Numbered from the stretch's first letter, positions 26,434 through 35,524 are shown. The stretch: 64,000 nucleotides of DNA from Kaistella jeonii (GCF_000812865.1 NZ_JSYL01000001.1:434001-498000); one strand, 5' to 3'. Notes: generated by a model not told the origin, from the letters alone. Numbers and translations are program-made.

Positions 26434-28758
26434 ATGAAAACAATTCAACAAATTATGATTCTACTTTTCTTCGGATCATTTTTATCAACTCATGCGCAAC
26501 AGACTGCCCGTAAAGGTTGGGACGGAGTCGTAAAAGGCGGTCCTCGACTTAATGTAAGTTATAATTCTACAATGCCTAATTCTGCAACCAAAGATGTTTA
26601 CGTGAATAATTCGTCGGGAATCAGTGGAGATGTCTTTATACCACTTCAACTTTTTCGAAAAGGTTGGGATGGAACAGTGAAAGGTCATAGTTTCGGTTTA
26701 AATATCGGTGGAACTTATAATTTTGGTGGAAATGGCGATCCAAGTGTTGCTTTACCTAATGCCTATCAAATTTTTGGGCAAAATTCCAGTTCTGTTGCAT
26801 ATAAAGGGGTAGATCCAAAAAATCCAGGCTTTAGAATTGGCGGCGGACCACAAGCCAATTTTAATTTTGGAGAACATTTCACTATTTCTTCACTGGTTTT
26901 GGCAGAATATTTCAGCATGACCCAAAAAGAAGTCAGTGCCGTACAAACAACTCAAGTTAATGGACAAACCAAAGAATATAATTTATGGACTTTACCAGAA
27001 ACAAAAACTACTGGTTTAGCAATTACTCCAAAAGTAAGGTTAAGATATATGTTTACGAATAGTTTGGGAATTTTTGCAGATGCTGCTTATATTTTCGGTC
27101 CGAAGATCAATACGCAAATCTCAATATTAAAACCTTTAGGAAACCCTAATCAAGCTGGGCAATATGAACAACAACAATTGGATTTAGGAACTACAGTAAA
27201 AAGCGATGTAAAATCTACCTCCTATAACGCACTGTCTTTAAATGTAGGATTTAGCTTTGATTTTGGTAGAAACAGATGTCCAAATGGTGACTGTCGTGAT
27301 AGAAAAAAAGTTGATGATAAAGGTTGGAATGGTATAAGCAAAATGACAAAAGCAGATTCTGGAATAAAAAATACTGAGATGTCAAACGGTTCTGATATTT
27401 TCACGGCAACTCATATTAAAAAAGAATCATCAAAAAAACCAAATTGTGTACAGATTCTTTCACCAAGTAATGGTAGTAACCAAAGTATTAATGAACCAAT
27501 AAAAGTTGTAATAAATAATGAAAATTTGGCGAAAACAGGAAATGTCGATATCAAAATTTATAAAATCTCAAATGACAAAAATTATTTTAATAAAATAGAA
27601 AACTTGTCACACTTCACAGATACCCAAAATTCTACTTTAATATCAACAAAATTTGACAAAGAAGCACAGAATACTGGATTTAATCCTATTACTTTAGTGG
27701 GTAAGCAAAGTGGCGCGGTGATAGAATCTTCTGTAGAAAAAGGAAAACTTACAGAAGGCGTTTATAGAATGGTTGTAGTTAGTGAATGTGGTGTAACATC
27801 AAGTAATTTTACCGTAACACCTTGTGATGTTCATCTAAATATTACAAATATTACAGATGTCTGTGAAGGTTATGTAAACGGCGGTTTCAAACATAAAATT
27901 TGTTTCACTTCTAATTACCAAAGCAGTAACTGTGATTTAAAATTCACATCTGCTCTTTCAGATCTTAAAATTTATGATTCTTCTATTTCCCCAATTGCCT
28001 TTACACAAGTTTCTGGATTTCCTTTACAAGCACAATTACAAGGAGCAGCAACAAGTAAAAATTATTGTATAGAAATCATTACAACTTCACCTTCAATATT
28101 AATAGCACTTCAAGGTGATCAATGTCCGGGTTCAGTTACTACGCAATGTATTCCCGGTGTGGAAGCAACGTTAGATTTAAAATCCTGTATTTGTGATTTT
28201 TGTGAAAAAGCATTGGAATATGACAGTGATTATACGCCAAATGCATCTTATACTGCAGCAGGAAATTCTCTAAGCATTCACCAAGCATGGTGGGATATGA
28301 ATCCTGCAACAGCAGCAACAATCGTGGCAGCAAAAGCAGAAATTATTTCGTTCAGCCGGGAAGTAAGCGATGACTGTATGAAATGTGATAAAAACTCAAA
28401 CCAATGGGGGAATTTTATTAGTGGAACCTCTGGTTTATCCAATGGAAGTTTTGGCAATGCTACAAATCCTCTTACTGGGAACACGCATCACACTTTATAT
28501 TTTGCCAATCCTAATAAGTATTTTTTTGATTTAAATATCAGTTTACCACCAATTTCTACATTGACTTGTTGTTGTGAAAAATTTAAAATTAAAATACGAT
28601 ACACCTACACTTACAAAGATCAAAACGGAGCATGCAGAATGTGTAGTGAAGTATTTGAATATTCTTACCAAAAAGGACAATGTCCAATCAAAAACCCAAC
28701 AGGTGGCGGTATTGATATTAAAGATGTTTCTACAAAAGTATCTAACATTAAAAACTAA
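26434..28758 (+). CDS. large secreted/outer-membrane protein with KGWDG motifs and Cys-rich tail
   Basis: 774 aa. A signal peptide (MKTIQQIMILLFFGSFLSTHAQ) is followed by a beta-rich, barrel-like N-terminal part to about residue 290 (NIGGTYNF, AITPKVRLRYMF, ALSLNVGFSFDFG). RKGWDG appears at 26-31 and 75-80, and KGWNG at 296-300. The middle holds Ig-like segments (CVQILSPSNGSNQSINEPIKV). The C-terminal 170 residues are Cys-rich (CICDFCEKALEY, DDCMKCDKNS, LTCCCEKFKIKI) and resemble the tail of the next protein. First gene of the operon controlled by the kinase/regulator pair; the function is unknown. Confidence 0.85.
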   Translation: MKTIQQIMILLFFGSFLSTHAQQTARKGWDGVVKGGPRLNVSYNSTMPNSATKDVYVNNSSGISGDVFIPLQLFRKGWDGTVKGHSFGLNIGGTYNFGGNGDPSVALPNAYQIFGQNSSSVAYKGVDPKNPGFRIGGGPQANFNFGEHFTISSLVLAEYFSMTQKEVSAVQTTQVNGQTKEYNLWTLPETKTTGLAITPKVRLRYMFTNSLGIFADAAYIFGPKINTQISILKPLGNPNQAGQYEQQQLDLGTTVKSDVKSTSYNALSLNVGFSFDFGRNRCPNGDCRDRKKVDDKGWNGISKMTKADSGIKNTEMSNGSDIFTATHIKKESSKKPNCVQILSPSNGSNQSINEPIKVVINNENLAKTGNVDIKIYKISNDKNYFNKIENLSHFTDTQNSTLISTKFDKEAQNTGFNPITLVGKQSGAVIESSVEKGKLTEGVYRMVVVSECGVTSSNFTVTPCDVHLNITNITDVCEGYVNGGFKHKICFTSNYQSSNCDLKFTSALSDLKIYDSSISPIAFTQVSGFPLQAQLQGAATSKNYCIEIITTSPSILIALQGDQCPGSVTTQCIPGVEATLDLKSCICDFCEKALEYDSDYTPNASYTAAGNSLSIHQAWWDMNPATAATIVAAKAEIISFSREVSDDCMKCDKNSNQWGNFISGTSGLSNGSFGNATNPLTGNTHHTLYFANPNKYFFDLNISLPPISTLTCCCEKFKIKIRYTYTYKDQNGACRMCSEVFEYSYQKGQCPIKNPTGGGIDIKDVSTKVSNIKN

Positions 28759-28762
28759 AATC

Positions 28763-30955
28763 ATGAAAAATTTAAAATATATATTTATCCTGGCCTTTTT
28801 AATTATTAATACGAAGTGTTTTGGTCAGTTTCCGCTAAAATTTGGTGATGGAGTTATTACACACAGTCCGAATTCGTATACTGCGGCGGGACCCTCGACA
28901 ACTCCTGCAGTAGTAAGAGTTATACATACATCTAATACTATGACTGCACCTTTAGGTTCAACGTGGACTTCACCAGCGCCAAAACCTCCAAATGATTTTT
29001 ATACCAATTGGAATGTAAATACCTTAGGTTATGTTTTTGGAATTACAATGGATCAAAATACAGATCCGAATGTTTACGTTAGTTCTACTCAGATTTATGG
29101 AAGTTTAACTTTAAACAATAGAAAAATCTGGAGATTAAAAGGGCAAACTCCTTCGATAGGATCAAATTCATTGGTCTTTGATTTTAATAATATTTCTGGA
29201 TCTGGAACCGCAACAAGTTTAAGATCTCTTGGTAATCTGAAATATGGAAAATTTGGAACTACTGAAAACATTTATGTCTCTGACTGGGAAACAGGGGAGA
29301 TTCATCGATTAACAGGAAATTCAACTGCATCTTCGCTTTGGAGTAACCAACCAGCCTTTAATCCTAAATTTGGTAAAAACAATGATGATAAAAGAGAAAT
29401 GCCTTATGGTTTAGCGATTAGAAAGATATCTTCAAGCTTATCAAAATTATATTATTCGAAAATTTCAACCGACAGCAACTTTAATTCAATTGGTGGCTAT
29501 GGAAACAATGAAATTTATTCTGTAGATTTAGATGCTGGGGGAAATTTTATTTTTGGAACGGAAACTTTTGTCAATATTCCCGTTATAAATTTGTCACCAG
29601 GATCTTGGGGAGGTTATGTAGGTTCAGTTAGTTATGGTTGTCAAATTCTTCCAGTAATTTCTGATATAGCCTTCACTAATGATGGAAAAAAGATGTTGGT
29701 CGGTCAACAATCTTGGGGAGTTTTTGGAGTTTTAGCACCACATAATTCAAATGTAAAAGAATTTGAAAATTCACCACTTCTGTCAACAAATTGGGTAAAT
29801 TCTGTGAACTTATTTCCTTCTGGTCAAAACTTGGGTGCTAATTGTTCAGGTGTCGGTGGAAGTAAAAACGCTGTAGGTGGAGTGAGTTATTCTGACAATA
29901 AATTAAGAACAAATTCAAATTATGCTTGTGATGATGCTGTTTATTTCACCGCAGATTATATAAATGTTGCGACAGGAAGTAATACCGTATATGGAGTGCA
30001 AGGAATGAACGCACATGGCGGCAGCTCAAATAGTATTTCTAATTCAATATGGATTGATGCAGACGATAATTTAAATTACTATGATAAAACCTTCCTCGGC
30101 GATGTAGAAATTTATAAAAACCCGAACGCTTGTTCTCCATGCGACTGCGGTGATTGGGCAAGTGTTGGTTTAGGCGATAACGCCAATTGGTGGACAAATA
30201 CTTCTACGCCTCCCGCTCCGATTCCATCTTTAAGTTTTAATCAAGGAACTTCTACGGGAATTTTATTTCCGCACTATAATTGCAAAGGAAATTGTAATGC
30301 TAGTTTCTCCTATAATTTGATAAGCCCAACTACTGGTTCAAGTATAGCATTATCAGGATCGAGCAGTTTAGATTTAGGACAAACTGCAATTAAAAATTTA
30401 CCTTGTGGTAGTTATTTTATTAACATCACACCAATTTGCGGAAACATAAAATGTCCACCAATCAGGATTCCCTTGGTTATCGTTTGTCCACCACCGTGCA
30501 GCGATTGTGGAGGAAATGCATCGGTAACATTACAAGGAAATCCGGTTTATCAAAATGGAATGATTTCTGGGAATTTTGTTATCAATAATTCTACACCAAT
30601 TTCAGAGGTAAGAATGTTGGTAGAGGAATTTAGATTGGTTTCATCCACAGGAAACGAAAACTGTATTCTTTGCAAAAACACGCCGAAAACTTGGGGAAGT
30701 ATTCAATCCGCAGTTCTTTCATCTATTGCTCCTTCATTTAGTAATGCAGTAACCATTGATAATAGAGAAGCCGTTTTCAATAATGGCGGAATTATACCAA
30801 TGCCAGGAACCTTATCTTTCTCTCTTGCTTTACCACAAACTACAGGTTTAGATTGTTGTAATCTTAAAGCAGAAATCTGCGTGAAAATTATCATCCGTGA
30901 TGTTAATTGTTGCGAGAAAGAAATTTTAAAATGTTTTACTGTAGATTTGAAATAA
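28763..30955 (+). CDS. secreted propeller-like protein with Cys-rich C-terminal domain
   Basis: 730 aa from the ATG at 28763, chosen because it opens a clean signal peptide (MKNLKYIFILAFLIINTKCFGQ); the open frame extends upstream inside the previous gene. The N-terminal 430 residues look like a beta-propeller (GYVFGITMDQNTDPNVYVSS, NLKYGKFGTTENIYVSDW, EMPYGLAIRKISS, VISDIAFTNDGKKMLV). The C-terminal part has paired cysteines (CSPCDCGDW, CPPPCSDCGG, CILCKNTPKTWG, LDCCNLKAEICVKI, NCCEKEILKC), the same arrangement as the preceding protein's tail. It starts four bases after the upstream stop. Function unknown; an extracellular partner of the neighbours is likely. Confidence 0.85.
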   Translation: MKNLKYIFILAFLIINTKCFGQFPLKFGDGVITHSPNSYTAAGPSTTPAVVRVIHTSNTMTAPLGSTWTSPAPKPPNDFYTNWNVNTLGYVFGITMDQNTDPNVYVSSTQIYGSLTLNNRKIWRLKGQTPSIGSNSLVFDFNNISGSGTATSLRSLGNLKYGKFGTTENIYVSDWETGEIHRLTGNSTASSLWSNQPAFNPKFGKNNDDKREMPYGLAIRKISSSLSKLYYSKISTDSNFNSIGGYGNNEIYSVDLDAGGNFIFGTETFVNIPVINLSPGSWGGYVGSVSYGCQILPVISDIAFTNDGKKMLVGQQSWGVFGVLAPHNSNVKEFENSPLLSTNWVNSVNLFPSGQNLGANCSGVGGSKNAVGGVSYSDNKLRTNSNYACDDAVYFTADYINVATGSNTVYGVQGMNAHGGSSNSISNSIWIDADDNLNYYDKTFLGDVEIYKNPNACSPCDCGDWASVGLGDNANWWTNTSTPPAPIPSLSFNQGTSTGILFPHYNCKGNCNASFSYNLISPTTGSSIALSGSSSLDLGQTAIKNLPCGSYFINITPICGNIKCPPIRIPLVIVCPPPCSDCGGNASVTLQGNPVYQNGMISGNFVINNSTPISEVRMLVEEFRLVSSTGNENCILCKNTPKTWGSIQSAVLSSIAPSFSNAVTIDNREAVFNNGGIIPMPGTLSFSLALPQTTGLDCCNLKAEICVKIIIRDVNCCEKEILKCFTVDLK

Positions 30956-30969
30956 ATTTATAAAGCAAA

Positions 30970-32295
30970 ATGCAAATAGTGAAGATTAATACTTTAAACA
31001 GACGCTTTTTACAAGTGTCTGTTTATGTTTTTTTTAGCTTAATTATTTCATCAACAATAAATGCCCAAACATTTACAGCTAAAAATGTAGAACTTTATGA
31101 TAATTTCAGAGAGGTATTTACGCAAGAAATACCCGTTGAAGTTTCCGGACTACCAATCAACATTGATGGCATTTTCGGACTAGAAAGTGTGGAAATAACG
31201 CTTCATCATAATAGAACTAGTGATTTGAAAATCCAGTTACAAGCTCCAGACGGAACAACTTCATGGGTAACCAACAGAAATGGAGGTTTAATTGGCAAAA
31301 ATTATATCGCAACTAAATTTTCACAATTTGGAAAAGATGGAATTATAAACACTGCAAAAAATCCGTTTACTGGAAATTTTATTCCCGACGGACAGTTTGC
31401 TTATTTCAACAACAATCAAAATCCAAACGGAACTTGGAAAGTATTAATCGAAGATTTAAAACCGGAAGAAAAAGGATTTCTCGATGAAGTACAAATTACT
31501 TTTGGTAAAAACCCAGCTATCATTAAAAAAAGAAATATTTGCAGTTTTGCTACTCCCGAATTTTGTTTGAATAATGGAAAAAACATTGAACTTTTACCAG
31601 ATTTAGTTATCGTTCCTAATTTTACAAAAACACAGTTTCAAGAATTTTCTAACGATGATGAACACTTTCATTCTCAACTAAAAATATCTGTAGCAATAGC
31701 AAATATTGGTTTAGGACCATTAGAAGTTTTTCCAGATACTTTAGGAATGAAAATCAATAAACCCGCTTTTGACAAATCGGATAAAAGATTTCCCCTTTTT
31801 CAGAAAATTTATTCTTTAAAAGACAAAAATTTTTCTTCCGTAAATAAAAAATCAGGAACCATTTATTATGAAAAACTCCCCGGTCATGAACATTATCATG
31901 TAGATGATTGGATAGAAATGAGATTGGTGAAATTTGAAAAAAACAAAAAAATTATTGTTGCAAAAGGTGCTAAAGTAAGTTACTGTCTTTTTACTAATGG
32001 AATGCTTTATGAAAAAGATAAAAACAGCATCATTGATAATAAACAATATGGTAATGATCTGAAAAATTACGGTTTAGGTGATTACCCTAGTTGTGAATTA
32101 ATGAAACAGGGTATTGCAGTTGGCGGCTATGATTATTACGGTTTGATGTATGAAGGTCAGTTTTTGCAACTACCAAAATACATGAAAAACGGAGATTATA
32201 TTTTGGAAATTGAAATAGATCCGGATCATAAATATTATGAAAGCAATAGGAAAAACAATCTTTTTTCGATGCCGATAAAAATTGAAAAGCAATAA
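30970..32295 (+). CDS. secreted P-domain / lysyl oxidase family protein
   Basis: 441 aa with a signal peptide (to about NAQ33). Residues 35-180 form a proprotein-convertase P domain (LESVEITLHHNRTSDLKIQLQAPDG, NPNGTWKVLIEDL). Residues about 205-435 match lysyl oxidase, the copper amine oxidase that turns lysine side chains into aldehydes: copper motif H306-E-H308-Y-H310, K335 in AKVSYCL and Y390 in GGYDYYG, which align with the Lys/Tyr that form the LTQ cofactor in the human enzyme. The end IDPDHKYYESNRKNN matches the LOX VNP...ES.YTNN motif. Last gene of the operon, 14 bases after the previous stop; it might cross-link secreted protein. Confidence 0.85.
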   Translation: MQIVKINTLNRRFLQVSVYVFFSLIISSTINAQTFTAKNVELYDNFREVFTQEIPVEVSGLPINIDGIFGLESVEITLHHNRTSDLKIQLQAPDGTTSWVTNRNGGLIGKNYIATKFSQFGKDGIINTAKNPFTGNFIPDGQFAYFNNNQNPNGTWKVLIEDLKPEEKGFLDEVQITFGKNPAIIKKRNICSFATPEFCLNNGKNIELLPDLVIVPNFTKTQFQEFSNDDEHFHSQLKISVAIANIGLGPLEVFPDTLGMKINKPAFDKSDKRFPLFQKIYSLKDKNFSSVNKKSGTIYYEKLPGHEHYHVDDWIEMRLVKFEKNKKIIVAKGAKVSYCLFTNGMLYEKDKNSIIDNKQYGNDLKNYGLGDYPSCELMKQGIAVGGYDYYGLMYEGQFLQLPKYMKNGDYILEIEIDPDHKYYESNRKNNLFSMPIKIEKQ

Positions 32296-32320
32296 TGGTC
32301 ACAGAAAAATTAATCAAACT

Positions 32321-32347
32321 AAATCCACTTTTTTAAAAGTGGTTTCT
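32321..32347 (+). terminator. possible terminator after the lysyl oxidase gene
   Basis: CCACTTTT/AAAAGTGG stem extended by A/T pairs, followed by an imperfect TTTCTTT tract, 26 bases after the stop codon. Weak U tract. Confidence 0.5.
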
Positions 32348-32565
32348 TTACATGTAACTTTAAATATTAATGACTCAGTTCCCGCAAACCCAAATTAATT
32401 TTATAAATTTAATCCACTCTATTTTTAGTTCAATCATTTCAAATATCAAATAATACTGCCATCGATTTTCCAACAGATCTTACGTCAATTCAGCAACGTA
32501 TTCAAGAAATTGATCCCATTCAATATGGCATCACCAGAAATTTTAGAAACGGGGCAGTCACCAAA

Positions 32566-33564
32566 TTGAGTCCTTACATTTCCCGTGGTGTTATTACTAC
32601 AAGAGATGTTTTTGAACATTTAAAAACTTTAAATTTAGAATGGTTCCAGATCGAAAGGTTAGTTCAGGAATTAGCTTGGCGCGATTTTTTTCAAAATGTC
32701 TGGAAAGAAAAAGAAAATGAAATTTTTTCTGACCTAAAACAACCGCAGGAAAATCTAGAAAATCACGGAATTCCAACTGCGATCTTAAAAGGGGAAACTG
32801 GAATTAAAATTTTAGATGAAGCCGTGAAAACCCTTTATAAAACCGGATATCTTCATAATCATTTACGAATGTATTTGGCCTCTGTTTGTTGTAATATTGC
32901 GCATTGTCATTGGTCGGAACCTGCGAAATGGCTTTATAGTAATTTGCTTGACGGAGATTTAGCGAGCAATCATTTAAGTTGGCAATGGGTCGCGGGTAGC
33001 TTTTCTAATAAAAAGTATTTTGCGAATCAGGATAATCTTAATAAATATTTTGGAGGAACTCAGAAAAATACCTTTCTTGATGTTGATTATTCAGAATTTG
33101 AAACTTTAAAAACGCCCGAAATTTTAAAAGAAATTGAGAAATTCAATTTAGAAACTTCCTTGGATTTTTTAAAAAGTGACGACATTGAAAATGAAAAAGC
33201 ATTGATATTTAATCATTATAATTTTGATCTAAATTGGAAAAGCGGAGAAAATAATCAGCACGTTCTACTTCTTGAACCTTCCTTTTTTGAAAAATATCCT
33301 GTTTCTAAAAAAGTTCTGAATTTCGCTTTAGATATATCTAAAAACATTCCTGATCTTAAAGTTTTCGTTGGAGAATTCGCAGACCTGAATGCAATTGTTT
33401 CTACTGAAAATCTTTATTACAAAGAACATCCAACAAATTTGCATTATTTAGGAACAAAGGAAAATCGCAAATCACTTTCAACTTTAGAGGGAAGTTTCCC
33501 CTCCTTTTTCAACTACTGGAAAAAAATCAAAAAAGAATTGCAAAAGGAATTTGAAACCAGATAA
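32566..33564 (+). CDS. FAD-binding photolyase/cryptochrome-like protein (start uncertain)
   Basis: 332 aa from a TTG codon. The sequence follows the C-terminal FAD-binding domain of photolyases: LSPYISRGVIT, LVQELAWRDFFQNVW, TGYLHNHLRMYLASVCC and the FAD-contact segment DLASNHLSWQWVAG. It lacks the N-terminal antenna domain. The reading frame stays open upstream to 32413 and encodes family-like residues (IDFPTDLTSIQQRIQEID, GITRNFRNGAVTK), yet contains no ATG or GTG, so the true start may be a rare codon or has been lost. It is 15 bases upstream of a second photolyase-family gene, probably one operon. Confidence 0.8.
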   Translation: MSPYISRGVITTRDVFEHLKTLNLEWFQIERLVQELAWRDFFQNVWKEKENEIFSDLKQPQENLENHGIPTAILKGETGIKILDEAVKTLYKTGYLHNHLRMYLASVCCNIAHCHWSEPAKWLYSNLLDGDLASNHLSWQWVAGSFSNKKYFANQDNLNKYFGGTQKNTFLDVDYSEFETLKTPEILKEIEKFNLETSLDFLKSDDIENEKALIFNHYNFDLNWKSGENNQHVLLLEPSFFEKYPVSKKVLNFALDISKNIPDLKVFVGEFADLNAIVSTENLYYKEHPTNLHYLGTKENRKSLSTLEGSFPSFFNYWKKIKKELQKEFETR

Positions 33565-33579
33565 ACAACTTCTAAATTT

Positions 33580-35064
33580 ATGTCTAAATCCGTGAATCTC
33601 ATTTTCCCCAATCAATTATTTGAAAATCATCCTTTGCTTGAAAATGGTGGTGATATTTACTTAATTGAAGAGTATTTATTTTTCAAAAAATTCAAATTTC
33701 ATAAGCAGAAAATCGCATTCCATCGAGCCTCCATGAATTTTTTTCAAACTTACTTAGAAGAGAAAGGGGCGAAAGTAATTTACATTGAAAGTGATGACGA
33801 ATTATCTGACATGAGAAATTTTCATGTTGAAGTTGATAAAAAAAAGATCACAGAAATCAATGTTGTTTCTCCAAGCGATGATTGGCTGGAACGAAGATTA
33901 AAGAAAGTTTGCGAAAACATCAAACTGAATATTCTCGACTCGCCACAATTCATTAATGACAAAAGTAATTTAGCCGAATTCTTTAACACAGAAAAAAAGT
34001 TTTACTTTCAAACCGCATTTTATAAGCAGGAAAGAATTCGACTGAATATTTTAATGACCGAAGACGGAAAACCCGAAGGTGAAAAATGGACTTTCGACGT
34101 TGATAATCGGAAGAAATATCCAAAAACCAAAACTCCACCTTCCATTCTTTTTCCTGAATCTTCAGAATTCTGGAAGGAAGCTATAAAATACACCGAAGAA
34201 AATTTTGAAAATAATCCCGGGGAACTTTCAGAAAATCCGCTCTACCCAATCACTCATGAAGAATCTCAAAACTGGCTGAATCAGTTTTTTGATTACCGCT
34301 TTCAGGATTTTGGAATTTATGAAGATTCCATTGTAGAAAAAGAAGCATTTCTGAATCACAGCGTGCTTTCTCCGCTCCTCAATTCCGGACTTTTAAAACC
34401 TGTTGAAGTCATTAATCAAACGCTGATTTTTGCGGAGAAAAATAAAATTCCCCTCAATTCTTTGGAAGGTTTTATTCGCCAGATCATCGGTTGGCGAGAA
34501 TTTATGCACGGAATGTATCTTTACAAAAGTCGGTTTTCCCGAACTCAGAATTTCTTCAACTTCAAAAGAAAAATTCCAAAGAGTTTCTATGATGGAACGA
34601 CCGGAATTCCGCCCATCGATGAAACCATAAAGAAAGTTTTGAAAAATGCTTATTGCCATCACATCGAACGTTTGATGATCCTCGGAAACTTCATGTTGCT
34701 CTGCGAATTTGATCCAAAAGAAATCTATAAGTGGTTCATGGAACTCTTCATCGATGCTTACGATTGGGTCATGGTTCCCAACATTTATGGCATGAGTCAG
34801 TTCGCAGACGGTGGAACTTTCGCCACGAAACCTTATTTGAGCGGCTCCAATTACATCAAAAAAATGAGTGATTATTCTACGGGCGACTGGGAAAAAATTT
34901 GGGACGGACTATTTTGGCGATTTGTGGGAACGCAGGAAGAATTTTTCAAAAAAAATCCACGCGTTTCAATGATGCATTATTCCTTTCAAAAAATGGATCC
35001 TGAAAAAAAAGAAGCTCATTTAAAGCATGCGAATGATTTTCTGAAAAGCTTAGATGCTCTGTAA
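33580..35064 (+). CDS. cryptochrome/photolyase family protein of the FeS-BCP type
   Basis: 494 aa, matching photolyase-related proteins (DPRP/FeS-BCP, (6-4)-photolyase-like). The N terminus is the Rossmann antenna region (VNLIFPNQLFE...FHKQKIAFHRASM). The catalytic domain has GFIRQIIGWREFMHGMY, YCHHIERLMILGNFMLL and the FAD segment MVPNIYGMSQFADGG. In classical members a four-Cys Fe-S cluster follows; here the region reads KMSDYSTGDWEKIWDGLFW, with no cysteines, so the cluster is probably absent. Likely repairs UV lesions or acts as a light sensor, together with the upstream FAD protein. Confidence 0.88.
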   Translation: MSKSVNLIFPNQLFENHPLLENGGDIYLIEEYLFFKKFKFHKQKIAFHRASMNFFQTYLEEKGAKVIYIESDDELSDMRNFHVEVDKKKITEINVVSPSDDWLERRLKKVCENIKLNILDSPQFINDKSNLAEFFNTEKKFYFQTAFYKQERIRLNILMTEDGKPEGEKWTFDVDNRKKYPKTKTPPSILFPESSEFWKEAIKYTEENFENNPGELSENPLYPITHEESQNWLNQFFDYRFQDFGIYEDSIVEKEAFLNHSVLSPLLNSGLLKPVEVINQTLIFAEKNKIPLNSLEGFIRQIIGWREFMHGMYLYKSRFSRTQNFFNFKRKIPKSFYDGTTGIPPIDETIKKVLKNAYCHHIERLMILGNFMLLCEFDPKEIYKWFMELFIDAYDWVMVPNIYGMSQFADGGTFATKPYLSGSNYIKKMSDYSTGDWEKIWDGLFWRFVGTQEEFFKKNPRVSMMHYSFQKMDPEKKEAHLKHANDFLKSLDAL

Positions 35065-35088
35065 TTTTCCTTTTAAGGTGTTAGAAAA

Positions 35089-35232
35089 TTATTTTCTCTT
35101 CCAAAGATTCCACCCGCTTTCTGTTACAATTTTTTTGTTTTGTCTTTCGCCAAAACAAAAAGGATTTCCACGTAAATCGGGACCAGAATAATATTTTCGT
35201 TTTTTTGGATAATAGAAGAAATCTATTTTCAT
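35089..35232 (-). CDS. possible 47-aa basic protein
   Basis: Minus-strand ATG at 35230-35232, stop at 35089-35091. It encodes MKIDFFYYPKKRKYYSGPD and so on, ending SGWNLWKRK. The composition (FCFGERQ, two Trp-containing turns, many basic residues) looks more protein-like than random AT-rich sequence, but no promoter, family or partner was seen. It converges with the photolyase gene. Confidence 0.3.
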   Translation of the reverse strand: MKIDFFYYPKKRKYYSGPDLRGNPFCFGERQNKKIVTESGWNLWKRK

Positions 35233-35368
35233 TTTCAGTAAATATCGCTAACAATGGTCATAATCAATCACTTATCCACAAAAAAATGTTAGTAAGCTGT
35301 TAATTTTAACATTAAATTCACATTCCGTATTGAAATAATTATTATTTTTACTTCGAATTAAAAATGAA

Positions 35369-35425
35369 ATGAAAACCATTTTCTTTTCTTCGGATTTAAA
35401 TTTATTACTTAATATAAAAAGTTAA
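35369..35425 (+). other. 18-aa ORF ending inside a terminator stem
   Basis: ATG at 35369 and stop at 35423-35425 encode MKTIFFSSDLNLLLNIKS; the stop codon overlaps the foot of the terminator 35424-35450. This may be a micro-peptide or a small RNA. The promoter is not clear. Confidence 0.25.
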
Positions 35426-35452
35426 GAGAAGCACCGTCGGCTTCTCTTTTTT
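35424..35452 (+). terminator. intrinsic terminator
   Basis: AAGAGAAGC/GCTTCTCTT stem, loop ACCGTCG, then T residues. There is no long gene directly upstream, so it ends either a small transcript or read-through from the photolyase operon. Confidence 0.8.
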
Positions 35453-35491
35453 CTTGGTATCTAACTAAAAAATGAGATCTTCTTATCTACT

Positions 35492-35524
35492 GAATCCACT
35501 TCTAAAGAGTGGATTCTTTTTTTT
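35492..35524 (+). terminator. second intrinsic terminator
   Basis: GAATCCACT/AGTGGATTC stem, 7-nt loop, long T tract. It stands just before the tRNA-Arg gene. Confidence 0.8.
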
